64,000 bases of DNA from SIG672 sp045580325 (GTDB lineage Bacteria > Bacillota > Clostridia > Oscillospirales > CAG-272): assembly GCA_045580325.1 (NCBI GenBank), contig JAZNNR010000017.1, forward strand, positions 25,439 to 89,438. The letters run 5' to 3'. The notes beneath the pieces are model-generated. The model was not told where the DNA came from. It ran no database searches and saw only the letters and a program-made list of their open reading frames with translations. Every line of letters begins with the position of its first letter. The first letter of the stretch is position 1. The position numbers and the translations under genes were made by a program. Shown here one piece after another: positions 24,765 to 32,771 of the stretch.

Positions 24765-25496
24765 ATGAAAGAAATCAAACTGCTTCATCTGTTTCCAAGA
24801 CTTCTTTCGCTCTACGGCGAATACGGAAACGTGAAAATTATAGAAAAAAACCTCGCAACCTGCGGCTATAGCGTAAGTACGACCGAGTACGAGGGGCTCG
24901 ACGGCGAAAGCATCGACCTTTCGGAATTTGATTTCGTTTACGTCGGCTCGGGCACAGAAAAAAATCTTATCGAGGCTTCAAAAAGGCTTCTTCCTGTGAA
25001 GGACGCTTTTTGCAAGCTCATTTCAGAGAAAAAATGCGTTCTCGCCACAGGAAACGCTATGGCTCTTTTCGGAAAAGTGCTGAAGCTTGGTGAAAAGGAA
25101 TACGAAACGCTCGAAGCTTTCCCCTATACAAGCGAAATTTTCACGGACAAGCGTTTTCAGGGCGACGTTCTTACCGATGACAACAATATTTTCTCCTTAA
25201 AGCTCATCGGATTTATCAACACGTCGGCAATATACAGAGGTATCGACACGCCGCTGACGAACAACATTCTCGGCGCAAAGCTCGGAAACGACAAGACCTC
25301 GGGAGAGGACGGATTTATCTCGGATAATTTTGTCGGCACACAGCTTATCGGACCGATCGCGGTCAAAAATCCCTGCGTTTTGAAGAAAATATGCGAAATG
25401 ATAACGGGCGAGAGCTTTGACAGCGATACGAGATCGAGCAGCTTCCTTGCGTATATGCGCGGCGTTTCCGCTCTCGAAAAGCGAATTTTGAAGTAA
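24765..25496 (+). CDS. gatD: GatD-like class-I amidotransferase lacking the catalytic Cys and His
   Basis: 243 residues, normal GatD length. The fold is recognisable: 'LFPRLLSLYGEYGNV' at the start, 'FDFVYVGSGTEKN', 'GTQLIGPIAVKNP' near residue 205. But the nucleophile elbow, normally 'ICGGYQ(F/L)LG', reads 'LATGNAMALFG'; the 'LHGP' His is Ile; and the Gln-binding Arg of 'GFENHGGR' falls on 'GFINTSAI'. Against Staphylococcus GatD (recalled C94, R128, H189) all three appear changed. It cannot hydrolyse glutamine by the known mechanism and may be structural, or feed external ammonia to MurT. Confidence 0.82.
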   Translation: MKEIKLLHLFPRLLSLYGEYGNVKIIEKNLATCGYSVSTTEYEGLDGESIDLSEFDFVYVGSGTEKNLIEASKRLLPVKDAFCKLISEKKCVLATGNAMALFGKVLKLGEKEYETLEAFPYTSEIFTDKRFQGDVLTDDNNIFSLKLIGFINTSAIYRGIDTPLTNNILGAKLGNDKTSGEDGFISDNFVGTQLIGPIAVKNPCVLKKICEMITGESFDSDTRSSSFLAYMRGVSALEKRILK

Positions 25497-25640
25497 CACT
25501 TAGGACTTTGCCCTAAGAACCCACCAAGGACTCTGTCCTTGGATCCTGCTTAGAAACTTTTTGAAAAGAAGTTTAAAACGATTTCTACGCAAATCGTTTA
25601 AGAACTTCAAAAACTTTACTAAAAGGGATACAAATAAGAA
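25497..25640. repeat. Modular hairpin repeat downstream of gatD
   Basis: TTAGGAC/GCCCTAA, CCAAGGActctgTCCTTGG, GAAACTTTTTgaaaagAAGTTT, AAACGATTTctacgcAAATCGTTT and 'AACTTCAAAAACTTTACT' modules, shared with 5316-5470 and 36963-37120. Confidence 0.75.
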
Positions 25641-25655
25641 AAGGACAGAGAGTTT

Positions 25656-25685
25656 GGCGTGATACTCTTATCGGAGTATCACGCC
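25656..25685. repeat. GGCGTGATACTC palindrome
   Basis: Perfect 12-bp stem with a 6-nt loop. The same stem recurs as a terminator at 37133-37156 with a TTCG loop. Confidence 0.7.
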
Positions 25686-25687
25686 AG

Positions 25688-25858
25688 TTCTATTCGCCTG
25701 TGGCGAGTGATATTGCTACGCAGTGATATTCGGCTCGCGCCGAGTGGTATTCGCTTCGCGAGTTTCAGGGCGAATAGAATACCACTGAAGCCGCAAGGCT
25801 TCAATATCACTATCGCGTCAGCGATAATATCACTCCGACGAAGTCGGAATATCACTCT
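25688..25858. repeat. Array of mini-hairpins separated by GTGATATT/AATATCAC boxes
   Basis: Outer arms TTCTATTCGCCTG (25688-25700) and CAGGGCGAATAGAA (25766-25779) enclose GTGATATT boxes separated by short self-complementary inserts (CGGCtcgcGCCG, CGCttcGCG); to the right AATATCAC boxes alternate with AAGCCgcaaGGCTT, ATCGCgtcaGCGAT and CCGACgaagTCGG. Boxes are constant, inserts vary but always pair. Confidence 0.8.
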
Positions 25859-25886
25859 TGCTTTCTCTGCAGATTTGTGATATAAT
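25858..25886 (+). promoter_or_regulatory. Promoter-like sequence at the repeat boundary
   Basis: TTGCTT, 17-bp spacer, TATAAT, facing the GNAT gene 257 nt downstream through the MITE-like element. Confidence 0.45.
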
Positions 25887-25900
25887 GAGCCTAACGAAAA

Positions 25901-26032
25901 GCCTCCCTCCGAGAGGGAGGGGGACCGCGTTAGCGGTGGAAGGAGCCTGCGTGACTTTAGGGTTGTATCAACTTTCTTGTTACGCACTCTCCCTCAGTCG
26001 CCTACGGCGACAGCTCCCTCCCGGAGGGAGCC
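25901..26032. mobile_element. MITE-like element with terminal CTCCCTC hairpins
   Basis: About 130 nt bounded by CCTCCCTCcgaGAGGGAGG (25902-25920) and GCTCCCTCccgGAGGGAGC (26013-26031), with internal ACCGCgttaGCGGT and GTCGCctacGGCGAC hairpins and a TGCGTGAC/GTTACGCA pair. No ORF. Such elements recur in gut Clostridia (recalled, not searched). The rest of 26033-26142 has no feature. Confidence 0.65.
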
Positions 26033-26142
26033 CCAGGGTACGCTCAACTTTAGGGGTATGGCATAGCCCGAAGCCTTTGTAATACAAAGGCTAAACTGGC
26101 GATAAAGCAGAATGATAAACAGGAGTTTAACAAAGATATATT

Positions 26143-26583
26143 ATGGATAATTTGACTTATGAACAAATGCATGATGAAAATGATATAATGATTCCTAAAC
26201 TTAAAGAAATATATCGACTCCCGGAAGTTTCAAGATATCTGAATATTAGTGATAATTATTTTTGCTATGTCACCAAGACCTACGGTGTATATTTTTACAA
26301 GGTGTGGAATAAGGACGAATTGATTGGCGCAATACACCTTGAACTAAACGAGAATTTACTTTATATGGATATTCTGATATTTCCAAAGTTTCAAAGAAAA
26401 GGTTTTGCAACAAAAGTAATTGAAGATATTCAAAATGATATTTTCAAACTTAACTACAATAAAATTGAAATCTCTATTGATGAAACAAATAGTGCATCGT
26501 TAAAATTATTTGAAAGCACAGGATTCACACGAACATCAAAAGACGATGAGTTAATAAACCTTGTTTATCAAAAAATAAATTGA
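26143..26583 (+). CDS. GNAT family N-acetyltransferase
   Basis: 146 residues. Acetyl-CoA-binding motif A 'MDILIFPKFQRKGFATKVIEDI' (close to the R/Q-x-x-G-x-G/A signature) and the C-terminal 'NSASLKLFESTGF'. It transfers an acetyl group from acetyl-CoA to an unknown amine. The gene is visibly more AT-rich than its neighbours and sits directly after repeat and MITE-like DNA, suggesting recent acquisition. Shine-Dalgarno is weak (AGGAG is 19 nt away). Confidence 0.8.
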   Translation: MDNLTYEQMHDENDIMIPKLKEIYRLPEVSRYLNISDNYFCYVTKTYGVYFYKVWNKDELIGAIHLELNENLLYMDILIFPKFQRKGFATKVIEDIQNDIFKLNYNKIEISIDETNSASLKLFESTGFTRTSKDDELINLVYQKIN

Positions 26584-26607
26584 CATATTCCAATGTATAG
26601 AATAGCA

Positions 26608-26642
26608 ACCCCCGGCAGACTTATGTAAAATCTGTCGGGGGT
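26608..26642. terminator. Bidirectional terminator between GNAT and UDG
   Basis: ACCCCCGGCAGA, 11-nt loop, TCTGTCGGGGGT; a strong 12-bp stem (one G-T pair) between convergent genes. Confidence 0.8.
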
Positions 26643-26731
26643 AATTATTTGCTTACTGCGAAGCAAATCTGTAAAATGTGATTTCTCCGATAAGGACATC
26701 ACGCTTTATCTTCTCTGTCCTTTTTTACAGG

Positions 26732-27283
26732 CTATTTCATCTCATTATACCTTCTTGCAACCTCGATCATATCGGCGAGCATTTCGTCCCTACGGCTCTC
26801 ATCACGGAGCAGCAGCGACGGGTGATAAACGGCAGTCATATCGTACTGCCCTTTTTTTATCCATTTTCCGTGCTCCCTCGTTATTCTGTAATCGGGGGAG
26901 ATAAGGCGCATCGCCGATATTCTGCCAAGGCAGACTATCATTTTCGGCCTTATAAGTCTTACCTGCTCGCGAAGATAGTCTATACACACGTCCTGCTCCT
27001 CGGGGAGCGGATCGCGGTTTTTCGGCGGACGGCACTTTAGAATATTTGCTATGTAGACCTCATCTCTGTCGATTCCGACAGCCTCGAGATATTTATCAAA
27101 AAGCTTTCCTGCCGCGCCGACAAAGGGTATTCCCGTTTTGTCCTCCTCGCCGCCCGGAGCTTCGCCGACAAACATCAGCTTTGCATCTCTGTTTCCCGTG
27201 CCGAAAACGAGCTTTGTGCGTGTATCGCCCAGCGGACAGCGTTTGCAGCTTTCACAGCTTAGCTTAAGTTCTTCCCAAGTCAT
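26732..27283 (-). CDS. Type-4 uracil-DNA glycosylase (Fe-S)
   Basis: 183 residues. Cys13/Cys16 and Cys84/Cys100 match the four 4Fe-4S ligands of family-4 UDG. Motif 1 'GEAPGGEEDKTGIPFVG' (residues 40-56), 'NILKCRPPKNRDP', and motif 2 'YHPSLLLRD'. It removes uracil from DNA in base excision repair. GAAGGGGAA precedes the ATG. It lies 14 nt after the small gene at 27297 on the same strand and is probably co-transcribed with it. Confidence 0.93.
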   Translation of the reverse strand: MTWEELKLSCESCKRCPLGDTRTKLVFGTGNRDAKLMFVGEAPGGEEDKTGIPFVGAAGKLFDKYLEAVGIDRDEVYIANILKCRPPKNRDPLPEEQDVCIDYLREQVRLIRPKMIVCLGRISAMRLISPDYRITREHGKWIKKGQYDMTAVYHPSLLLRDESRRDEMLADMIEVARRYNEMK

Positions 27284-27296
27284 ATTTTCCCCTTCT

Positions 27297-27557
27297 CTAT
27301 GTAGGACTGTCGGCGGGCATCTCGCAAAAGGTGCAAAATATATTCACCTCGGTGTCCGCTCGTCCAAACATTTCGAGCCTTACCCTCGGACTCATTTCCC
27401 TGCCCGCTTTTTTGGCGGCAAGCGATAGCATACTTCGAATTGCCATTCGGCTCGACTTGCTCGAAATGTCAAAATCTCCGCACGGCAGATATTCTGACAG
27501 CTCACTGCGTTCAAAGACTATAAGCAGGGCTCTTTCACTGATTTCAATGGTTTTCAA
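27297..27557 (-). CDS. Small conserved protein, possibly MecA N-domain-like
   Basis: 86 residues from TTG 27557, with AAGGAAAGGA upstream. Predicted strand ('MKTIEISERALLIVF'), helices, then strand ('RVRLEMFGRADTEVNIFCTF'). That strand-helix-helix-strand order, ending in 'E-x-F...(G)-x-E-x-x-(I/F)', vaguely resembles the N-terminal substrate-binding domain of the ClpC adaptor MecA, but the C-domain is missing. The identification is weak. It precedes the UDG gene. Confidence 0.45.
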   Translation of the reverse strand: MKTIEISERALLIVFERSELSEYLPCGDFDISSKSSRMAIRSMLSLAAKKAGREMSPRVRLEMFGRADTEVNIFCTFCEMPADSPT

Positions 27558-27684
27558 GGTTGTTTTCGTCCTTTCCTTTTGTTTTTTACATAAGGAAAGT
27601 ATAACTCATTTAGGTGCGGATGTGAATACCAAAATTTCTGTAAAAAGAGTGATTTTATCCCTTTTTTGACAGTAAAAGACTGTA

Positions 27685-29097
27685 TTACAGGTCTTTTTCG
27701 TCGGCTTTTATATAAATGTATTTTTCCTTTACCGATTCCTTTATCTTATCGCACACAGCCGCGAAAACAGCCACCCAGCATATGCGAAGCGCAAGGTCGA
27801 AGACCCACAGATTTGCCTCTGACGTAACGAAAACTATCTGGCAAACTCCGAGAATAGCCGAAGCTATTCCCAAAAGTATGGCAAAGGCTGTCCACGCCCT
27901 CTCGCGCGCTGTTGAGCGAAGTATCATCCTCATATCGTGGCACTGACCAAGCTCATATATCGGCTTTCCGCCGTGTCTTATAAGCACTTCCCTAAGCGTT
28001 TTACCCGCGAAGATCAGCACCGCAATAAATGCAAGTATTTCCACAGCGTAAAGCACACACATCACGGTAAAATTTGTCGTTATCTCCTCGTTTGAGCCGA
28101 GATACGCCGCGATCTGCTCTCCGTAGCCGAGGGCAAGTCCGACGTCCTTTGAAGATGAAATGATGTATTTTTTTGTAAAAAAGAAGGAAAATCCCCAGCT
28201 CACCGACGATAAAACGAGGTATGCGTAGGAAAGTATCATTCCTGCGCGCGCGCTTTTGCCAAATATTTTTTTAACTCTCGCAAAGGCGAGTATGAAGAAA
28301 AACGCGCCTATCATATGCGGAATATAGTTTATTCCGTCAAGCTTTATCTCAAGCGAGCAGACTGCCGCCGCAAGAAAAAGCATCAGAGTCGAAAGCATAG
28401 TCCTTCTTTCAACGAGCTGTGGACTGTCTTCTTTGTATCTGTAATATTTTTCACAAAGCGAGGTCATATACATTTCGTCCGCAAACACCCTTTTCAGATA
28501 TTTACGCATAAATATATACCAAACTATTCCGACAGCAAGTGCCGCCACAAAAAAGAGTACCATCAAGGGAAGCCTTAGTCTTGCATAGCTGACAACACCC
28601 GTTTCGGTTACGGTGCCGTAGTCCTCGCTTGAAAGACTCACCACTTCGGGAAGAAATGCCGCAAGCGGCTTGAAGCAGATAAAGAGAAGCGTAAAGACCT
28701 TCATCTTGTCGTATCCGCCAAATACCGACTCGCCTGCGCCTCGCTGTGCGCTGTAATAAAAGCCTTCAAACAGGGACGAAAATGACATAAATCCGTAAAA
28801 TATCTCAAGACAGCCGAAAACAAAGGAAAGGAGTAGCAGCCAGGTTATCTCTGTCGCCGAAATTATAAAAAGAACGGGAAGCGATACCGTTTTAAACACG
28901 GATATTATCGCAAATTTGCGGAAATATCCGAGTGAATCGTCAAACTGCGGATATATCTGCGAAACACTATACAGCCCCTTCATTATAAAGAGGCAACCGA
29001 TAAAATCGGGTAAAATATCAACTATATTTACGTTTGGATTCATTATGAAAATAATACCCCAAAGCAAATATTTCAGTCCGAGCTGGGCAGGTGTCAT
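27685..29097 (-). CDS. Multi-pass membrane protein of unknown function
   Basis: 470 residues, about ten hydrophobic helices, no signal peptide. N-terminus 'LGLKYLLWGIIFIMNPNVNI' followed by 'VDILPDFIGCLFIMKGL'. The 'D(I/F)LPD(F/I)(I/L)G' box is shared with the next gene (29134), so the two are divergent paralogues. A cytoplasmic loop has a charged 'RHGGKPIYELGQCHDMRMI'. GGAGAGGG precedes the ATG. Same strand as secA and likely in its transcript; role unknown. Confidence 0.6.
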   Translation of the reverse strand: MTPAQLGLKYLLWGIIFIMNPNVNIVDILPDFIGCLFIMKGLYSVSQIYPQFDDSLGYFRKFAIISVFKTVSLPVLFIISATEITWLLLLSFVFGCLEIFYGFMSFSSLFEGFYYSAQRGAGESVFGGYDKMKVFTLLFICFKPLAAFLPEVVSLSSEDYGTVTETGVVSYARLRLPLMVLFFVAALAVGIVWYIFMRKYLKRVFADEMYMTSLCEKYYRYKEDSPQLVERRTMLSTLMLFLAAAVCSLEIKLDGINYIPHMIGAFFFILAFARVKKIFGKSARAGMILSYAYLVLSSVSWGFSFFFTKKYIISSSKDVGLALGYGEQIAAYLGSNEEITTNFTVMCVLYAVEILAFIAVLIFAGKTLREVLIRHGGKPIYELGQCHDMRMILRSTARERAWTAFAILLGIASAILGVCQIVFVTSEANLWVFDLALRICWVAVFAAVCDKIKESVKEKYIYIKADEKDL

Positions 29098-29133
29098 TTA
29101 AGCTTCTCCCTCTCCTTTACAGAGTCTTGTGTG

Positions 29134-29802
29134 TCAGTCCTCGTCGTCTTCTTTTGCCGCGTTTTTCAGCTTTTTTCTAAGCTTTTCAAGCGGATGCTCC
29201 TTTACGGACGTATCCTCTCCCTCGTATCCTATCTGACGGTAATAGGAGAAGATAAGCGAAAGTATCAAAAAGAGCTGTACGTAGAAAAGCAGTGCTGCCG
29301 CGAAGAATATTACCGACGGAACAGGTATATTTGCGACAGACGTAATGGTAAATACACTCTGAACAAGATAATAGAGCGCCGACACCACGGATGCTACGGT
29401 CGTTTTCTTTGCAAGCGGGTAAAGACCCACCGAATTTGCAACATCCTTGAGTCCGCCCGTAAGATAAAGTACCGCCGCAAGCATGATCGGATTTTTGATA
29501 TATCCGCAGATCATAATAAAGAGTCCTGCGCCTTCAAGCCCCGCGGGATAGACAAATCTCATTACCGCCGCAGTTATCTGTCCTATCAGCAGCGCTCCGC
29601 CAAGGACAGAGAGCCCGAGCGTTATCCACGCAAAAACATTAAGATCTTTTGAGCTTTTGCGCAGATGCTTCATTGATATATACATACAGATATATCCGAG
29701 AATATCGGGGAAAATATCAAGTCCTATATATGGAGTTTCGCTTATCGTCCAGCCACTATCAAGCATCATCATAAATCCGAAAAACAGAAGTCCGAATCCC
29801 AT
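29134..29802 (-). CDS. Multi-pass membrane protein, paralogue of the adjacent gene
   Basis: 222 residues from ATG 29802 with GGAGAAGG just upstream; a GTG four codons earlier is possible. About six helices, with 'YIGLDIFPDILGYICMYISM' matching the box in the larger neighbour. The C-terminal tail is highly charged and cytoplasmic ('KLRKKLKNAAKEDDED'). Lies 54 nt after secA. No known family recognised. Confidence 0.6.
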   Translation of the reverse strand: MGFGLLFFGFMMMLDSGWTISETPYIGLDIFPDILGYICMYISMKHLRKSSKDLNVFAWITLGLSVLGGALLIGQITAAVMRFVYPAGLEGAGLFIMICGYIKNPIMLAAVLYLTGGLKDVANSVGLYPLAKKTTVASVVSALYYLVQSVFTITSVANIPVPSVIFFAAALLFYVQLFLILSLIFSYYRQIGYEGEDTSVKEHPLEKLRKKLKNAAKEDDED

Positions 29803-29856
29803 ATCCTTCTCCACGCCGAGATTATCGGCAAAACAAAATCGTTAAAAAAATCAAAA

Positions 29857-32613
29857 TCAGTCGTCTTTCATACCGCAGCATTTTTTATATTTCTTTCCGC
29901 TTCCGCAGGGGCAGGGATCGTTAGGATTTACCTTGACCTTGCGCACAGGTGTGTTCTTCGGCTTTGCCTTCTTTTCACCCGCGCCGCCCGCGAATCCTTC
30001 TCCTGTAACAACGGCAACCTTCTTGCGCTCTACGTTCTGATTGGGTCTGAGCGAGAGCACCGCTTTAACAGTATCCTCGCGGATAGTTCCTATCATTTCC
30101 TCGAACATTTCGCTTCCTGCTATGCGGTATTCTATAACAGGGTTACGCTGTGCGGCAGACTGAAGTCCGATACTGTCGCGCAGGTCTGCCATAGCGTCGA
30201 TATGCTCCATCCACTGACGGTCAACGCTGCGAAGGAGTATTCTTCTTTCAAATTCACGCATAATGTCGTGTCCGATAATATCGTCCTTCTTTGCGTAAAT
30301 ATCAAGTGCTTTATTTGTAATAAGCTCTTCGAGCTCGCTTCTCTTAAGAGCAGAGAGTGCCTCTGCAGAGAGCTCCTCGTCCTCATCGTTTATAACAAAG
30401 CCCTTAAGGTCCTCACGCAGACCGTCGATATTCCATTTTGAGCTGTCATCGTCCGCGCAGTAGAAGTCGATCGAAGAGCCCACAAACTGAACTATCATAT
30501 CCTTAATAGTTTCGGATATATCAGCTCCGTCAAGAACCTCGCGGCGCTGCTTATATATAATAGTTCTCTGCTGATTCATTATATCGTCGTAAACGAGGAC
30601 GTTCTTTCTTCTTTCAAAGTTAGCGCTCTCGTGGCGTTTCTGCGCGTTTTCGAGCGTATTTGAAAGGAGCTTCGCATCTATCGGAGTGTTTTCGTCAAGA
30701 CCGAGAGTGTCCATCATACGATAGATCCTGTCGCCGCCGAAGAGTCGCATAAGGTCGTCCTCAAGCGATACGAAAAATCTCGATTCACCCGGGTCGCCTT
30801 GACGTCCGGCACGGCCGCGGAGCTGATTATCTATACGTCTGCTCTCGTGGCGCTCTGTACCGATTATGAAAAGTCCGCCCGCGTCGCAGACCTGCTTTGC
30901 CTCGGGTGCGATCTCTTCTCTGTATTTTTCAATAAGTGTGTGGAACACCTTTCTGGCCTCAAATACCTCGGGCTCAACGTTTATCGAGGAGCCTGCCGCA
31001 AGACCGATAATATTTTCCTCGTATCCCATACGCTGCATTTCCTGCTTTGCAAGGAATTCGGGGTTTCCGCCGAGCATAATGTCTGTTCCACGGCCTGCCA
31101 TGTTGGTCGAAATAGTTACCTTGCCGAGCTTACCCGCCATAGCGACGATCTCAGCTTCCTTTTCGTGATGGCGCGCGTTAAGAACGGTATGCTTTATGCC
31201 CTCTCTCTTGAGAAGCTCTGAAAGTATCTCCGATTTTTCGACAGAAACGGTACCGACAAGAACAGGCTGTCCTTTCGCGTTACACTCTTTTATCTGCTCT
31301 ATGACCGCCCTGAATTTGCCCTTTACCGACTTATAAACAATGTCGTTATGGTCTTTTCTTATCATAGGCTTGTTCGTCGGTATTTCTACAACGTCAAGTC
31401 CGTATATTTCTCTGAATTCCTCGTCCTCGGTAAGAGCCGTACCCGTCATGCCTGAGAGCTTTCTATACATACGGAAATAGTTCTGGAATGTGATAGACGC
31501 AAGAGTTCTGTTCTCTTTTTCTATCTTAACGTGCTCTTTTGCCTCTATTGCCTGATGGAGTCCGTCGGAATAACGGCGTCCGGGCATAATTCTACCCGTA
31601 AAGGAGTCAACGATAAGTACCTTATTGTCTTTTACGATATAGTTATCTCCGTTTTTCATAACGCCGTGCGCTTTGAGTGCCTTGTTTATATGGTTAGCAA
31701 GGTTTACGTTTTCGGCGTCTGAATAGTTTTCAAGTCCGAAATGAGCCTCGACTCTCTTTATACCCTTCGCAGTCAGCATTACCGAGCCCGCTTTTTCGTC
31801 AACGATATAGTCAGCCTGAGGGTCAACGTCAAGCTCGTCGGTCGATTTCTTGGAGTCTACCTCTCTCATCTTATACATACGGAGCTTTGATACAAATGCC
31901 TCGACTATTTCGTATATTTCGCTCGATTTTTCGCTCATACCCGAAATAATAAGGGGAGTTCTCGCCTCGTCTATAAGTATAGAGTCAACCTCGTCAACAA
32001 TAGCAAACGCACGTTCTCTCTGCACGAGGTCCTCTTTATAAACGACCATATTATCACGCAGATAGTCAAATCCGAATTCGTTGTTCGTGCCGTAGGTTAT
32101 GTCGCAGTTATAAGCCTCCTGCTTCTCCTTTTTCGACTGTCCGTGACGGATAAGTCCTGTGGTCAGACCGAGGAAAGCATACACTCTGCCCATCTCCTCC
32201 GCGCCCGTATTTGCAAGATATTCGTTTACAGTTACGATATGAACACCCTTGCCTGTAAGCGCATTAAGATATGCAGGGAGAGTCGCAACGAGAGTTTTAC
32301 CTTCACCCGTTTTCATTTCGGCAATTCTTCCCTGATGAAGAATTATACCGCCTATAAGCTGTACTCTGAAAGGACGCTTGCCGAGTACTCTGTCAGCCGC
32401 CTCTCTTACCGCCGCAAAAGCATCGGGCAAAATATCGTCAAGAGTTTCTCCGTTTGCAAGTCTTTCCTTCAGCACCTGCGTTGTAGCGCAAAGCTCTTCC
32501 TCGGGCATTTCTTTATACTTGTCCGCAAGAGCCTCTATCTTATCAACGTCTGATATTATCTTTTTAATTTCTCTTTCGCTGTACGTACCGAACAGCTTGG
32601 TTATAAGTCCCAT
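29857..32613 (-). CDS. secA: Preprotein translocase ATPase SecA
   Basis: 918 residues. Walker A 'MKTGEGKTLVATLPAYL' (about residue 101), 'DEVDSILIDEARTPLIISG' (Walker B), PPXD, NBD2 with 'STNMAGRGTDIMLGGNPE' and 'QLRGRAGRQGDPGESRFFVSLEDDLMRLF', helical scaffold, and the zinc-binding tail 'PCPCGSGKKYKKCCG'. It drives Sec-dependent export at the membrane. CGGAGAAAA precedes the ATG. Three minus-strand genes follow closely, an unusual secA neighbourhood (prfB is common in Firmicutes). Confidence 0.98.
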   Translation of the reverse strand: MGLITKLFGTYSEREIKKIISDVDKIEALADKYKEMPEEELCATTQVLKERLANGETLDDILPDAFAAVREAADRVLGKRPFRVQLIGGIILHQGRIAEMKTGEGKTLVATLPAYLNALTGKGVHIVTVNEYLANTGAEEMGRVYAFLGLTTGLIRHGQSKKEKQEAYNCDITYGTNNEFGFDYLRDNMVVYKEDLVQRERAFAIVDEVDSILIDEARTPLIISGMSEKSSEIYEIVEAFVSKLRMYKMREVDSKKSTDELDVDPQADYIVDEKAGSVMLTAKGIKRVEAHFGLENYSDAENVNLANHINKALKAHGVMKNGDNYIVKDNKVLIVDSFTGRIMPGRRYSDGLHQAIEAKEHVKIEKENRTLASITFQNYFRMYRKLSGMTGTALTEDEEFREIYGLDVVEIPTNKPMIRKDHNDIVYKSVKGKFRAVIEQIKECNAKGQPVLVGTVSVEKSEILSELLKREGIKHTVLNARHHEKEAEIVAMAGKLGKVTISTNMAGRGTDIMLGGNPEFLAKQEMQRMGYEENIIGLAAGSSINVEPEVFEARKVFHTLIEKYREEIAPEAKQVCDAGGLFIIGTERHESRRIDNQLRGRAGRQGDPGESRFFVSLEDDLMRLFGGDRIYRMMDTLGLDENTPIDAKLLSNTLENAQKRHESANFERRKNVLVYDDIMNQQRTIIYKQRREVLDGADISETIKDMIVQFVGSSIDFYCADDDSSKWNIDGLREDLKGFVINDEDEELSAEALSALKRSELEELITNKALDIYAKKDDIIGHDIMREFERRILLRSVDRQWMEHIDAMADLRDSIGLQSAAQRNPVIEYRIAGSEMFEEMIGTIREDTVKAVLSLRPNQNVERKKVAVVTGEGFAGGAGEKKAKPKNTPVRKVKVNPNDPCPCGSGKKYKKCCGMKDD

Positions 32614-32739
32614 ATTATTTTCTCCGTTTAAAAGTTTGCATAATTACAGATATTATAATTATACACTATAATAATATTAAAGATATACATAAATTGTAAA
32701 GATTTCGCTTATTTTAACTATTTTTTTCAAAAAAATCAA

Positions 32740-32761
32740 CCCCTTGCGGCGATGCAAGGGG
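32740..32761 (-). terminator. Terminator of the esterase gene
   Basis: CCCCTTGC, 6-nt loop, GCAAGGGG, followed on the minus strand by TTGAT7. Confidence 0.85.
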
Positions 32762-32771
32762 CTGTCCTTTG

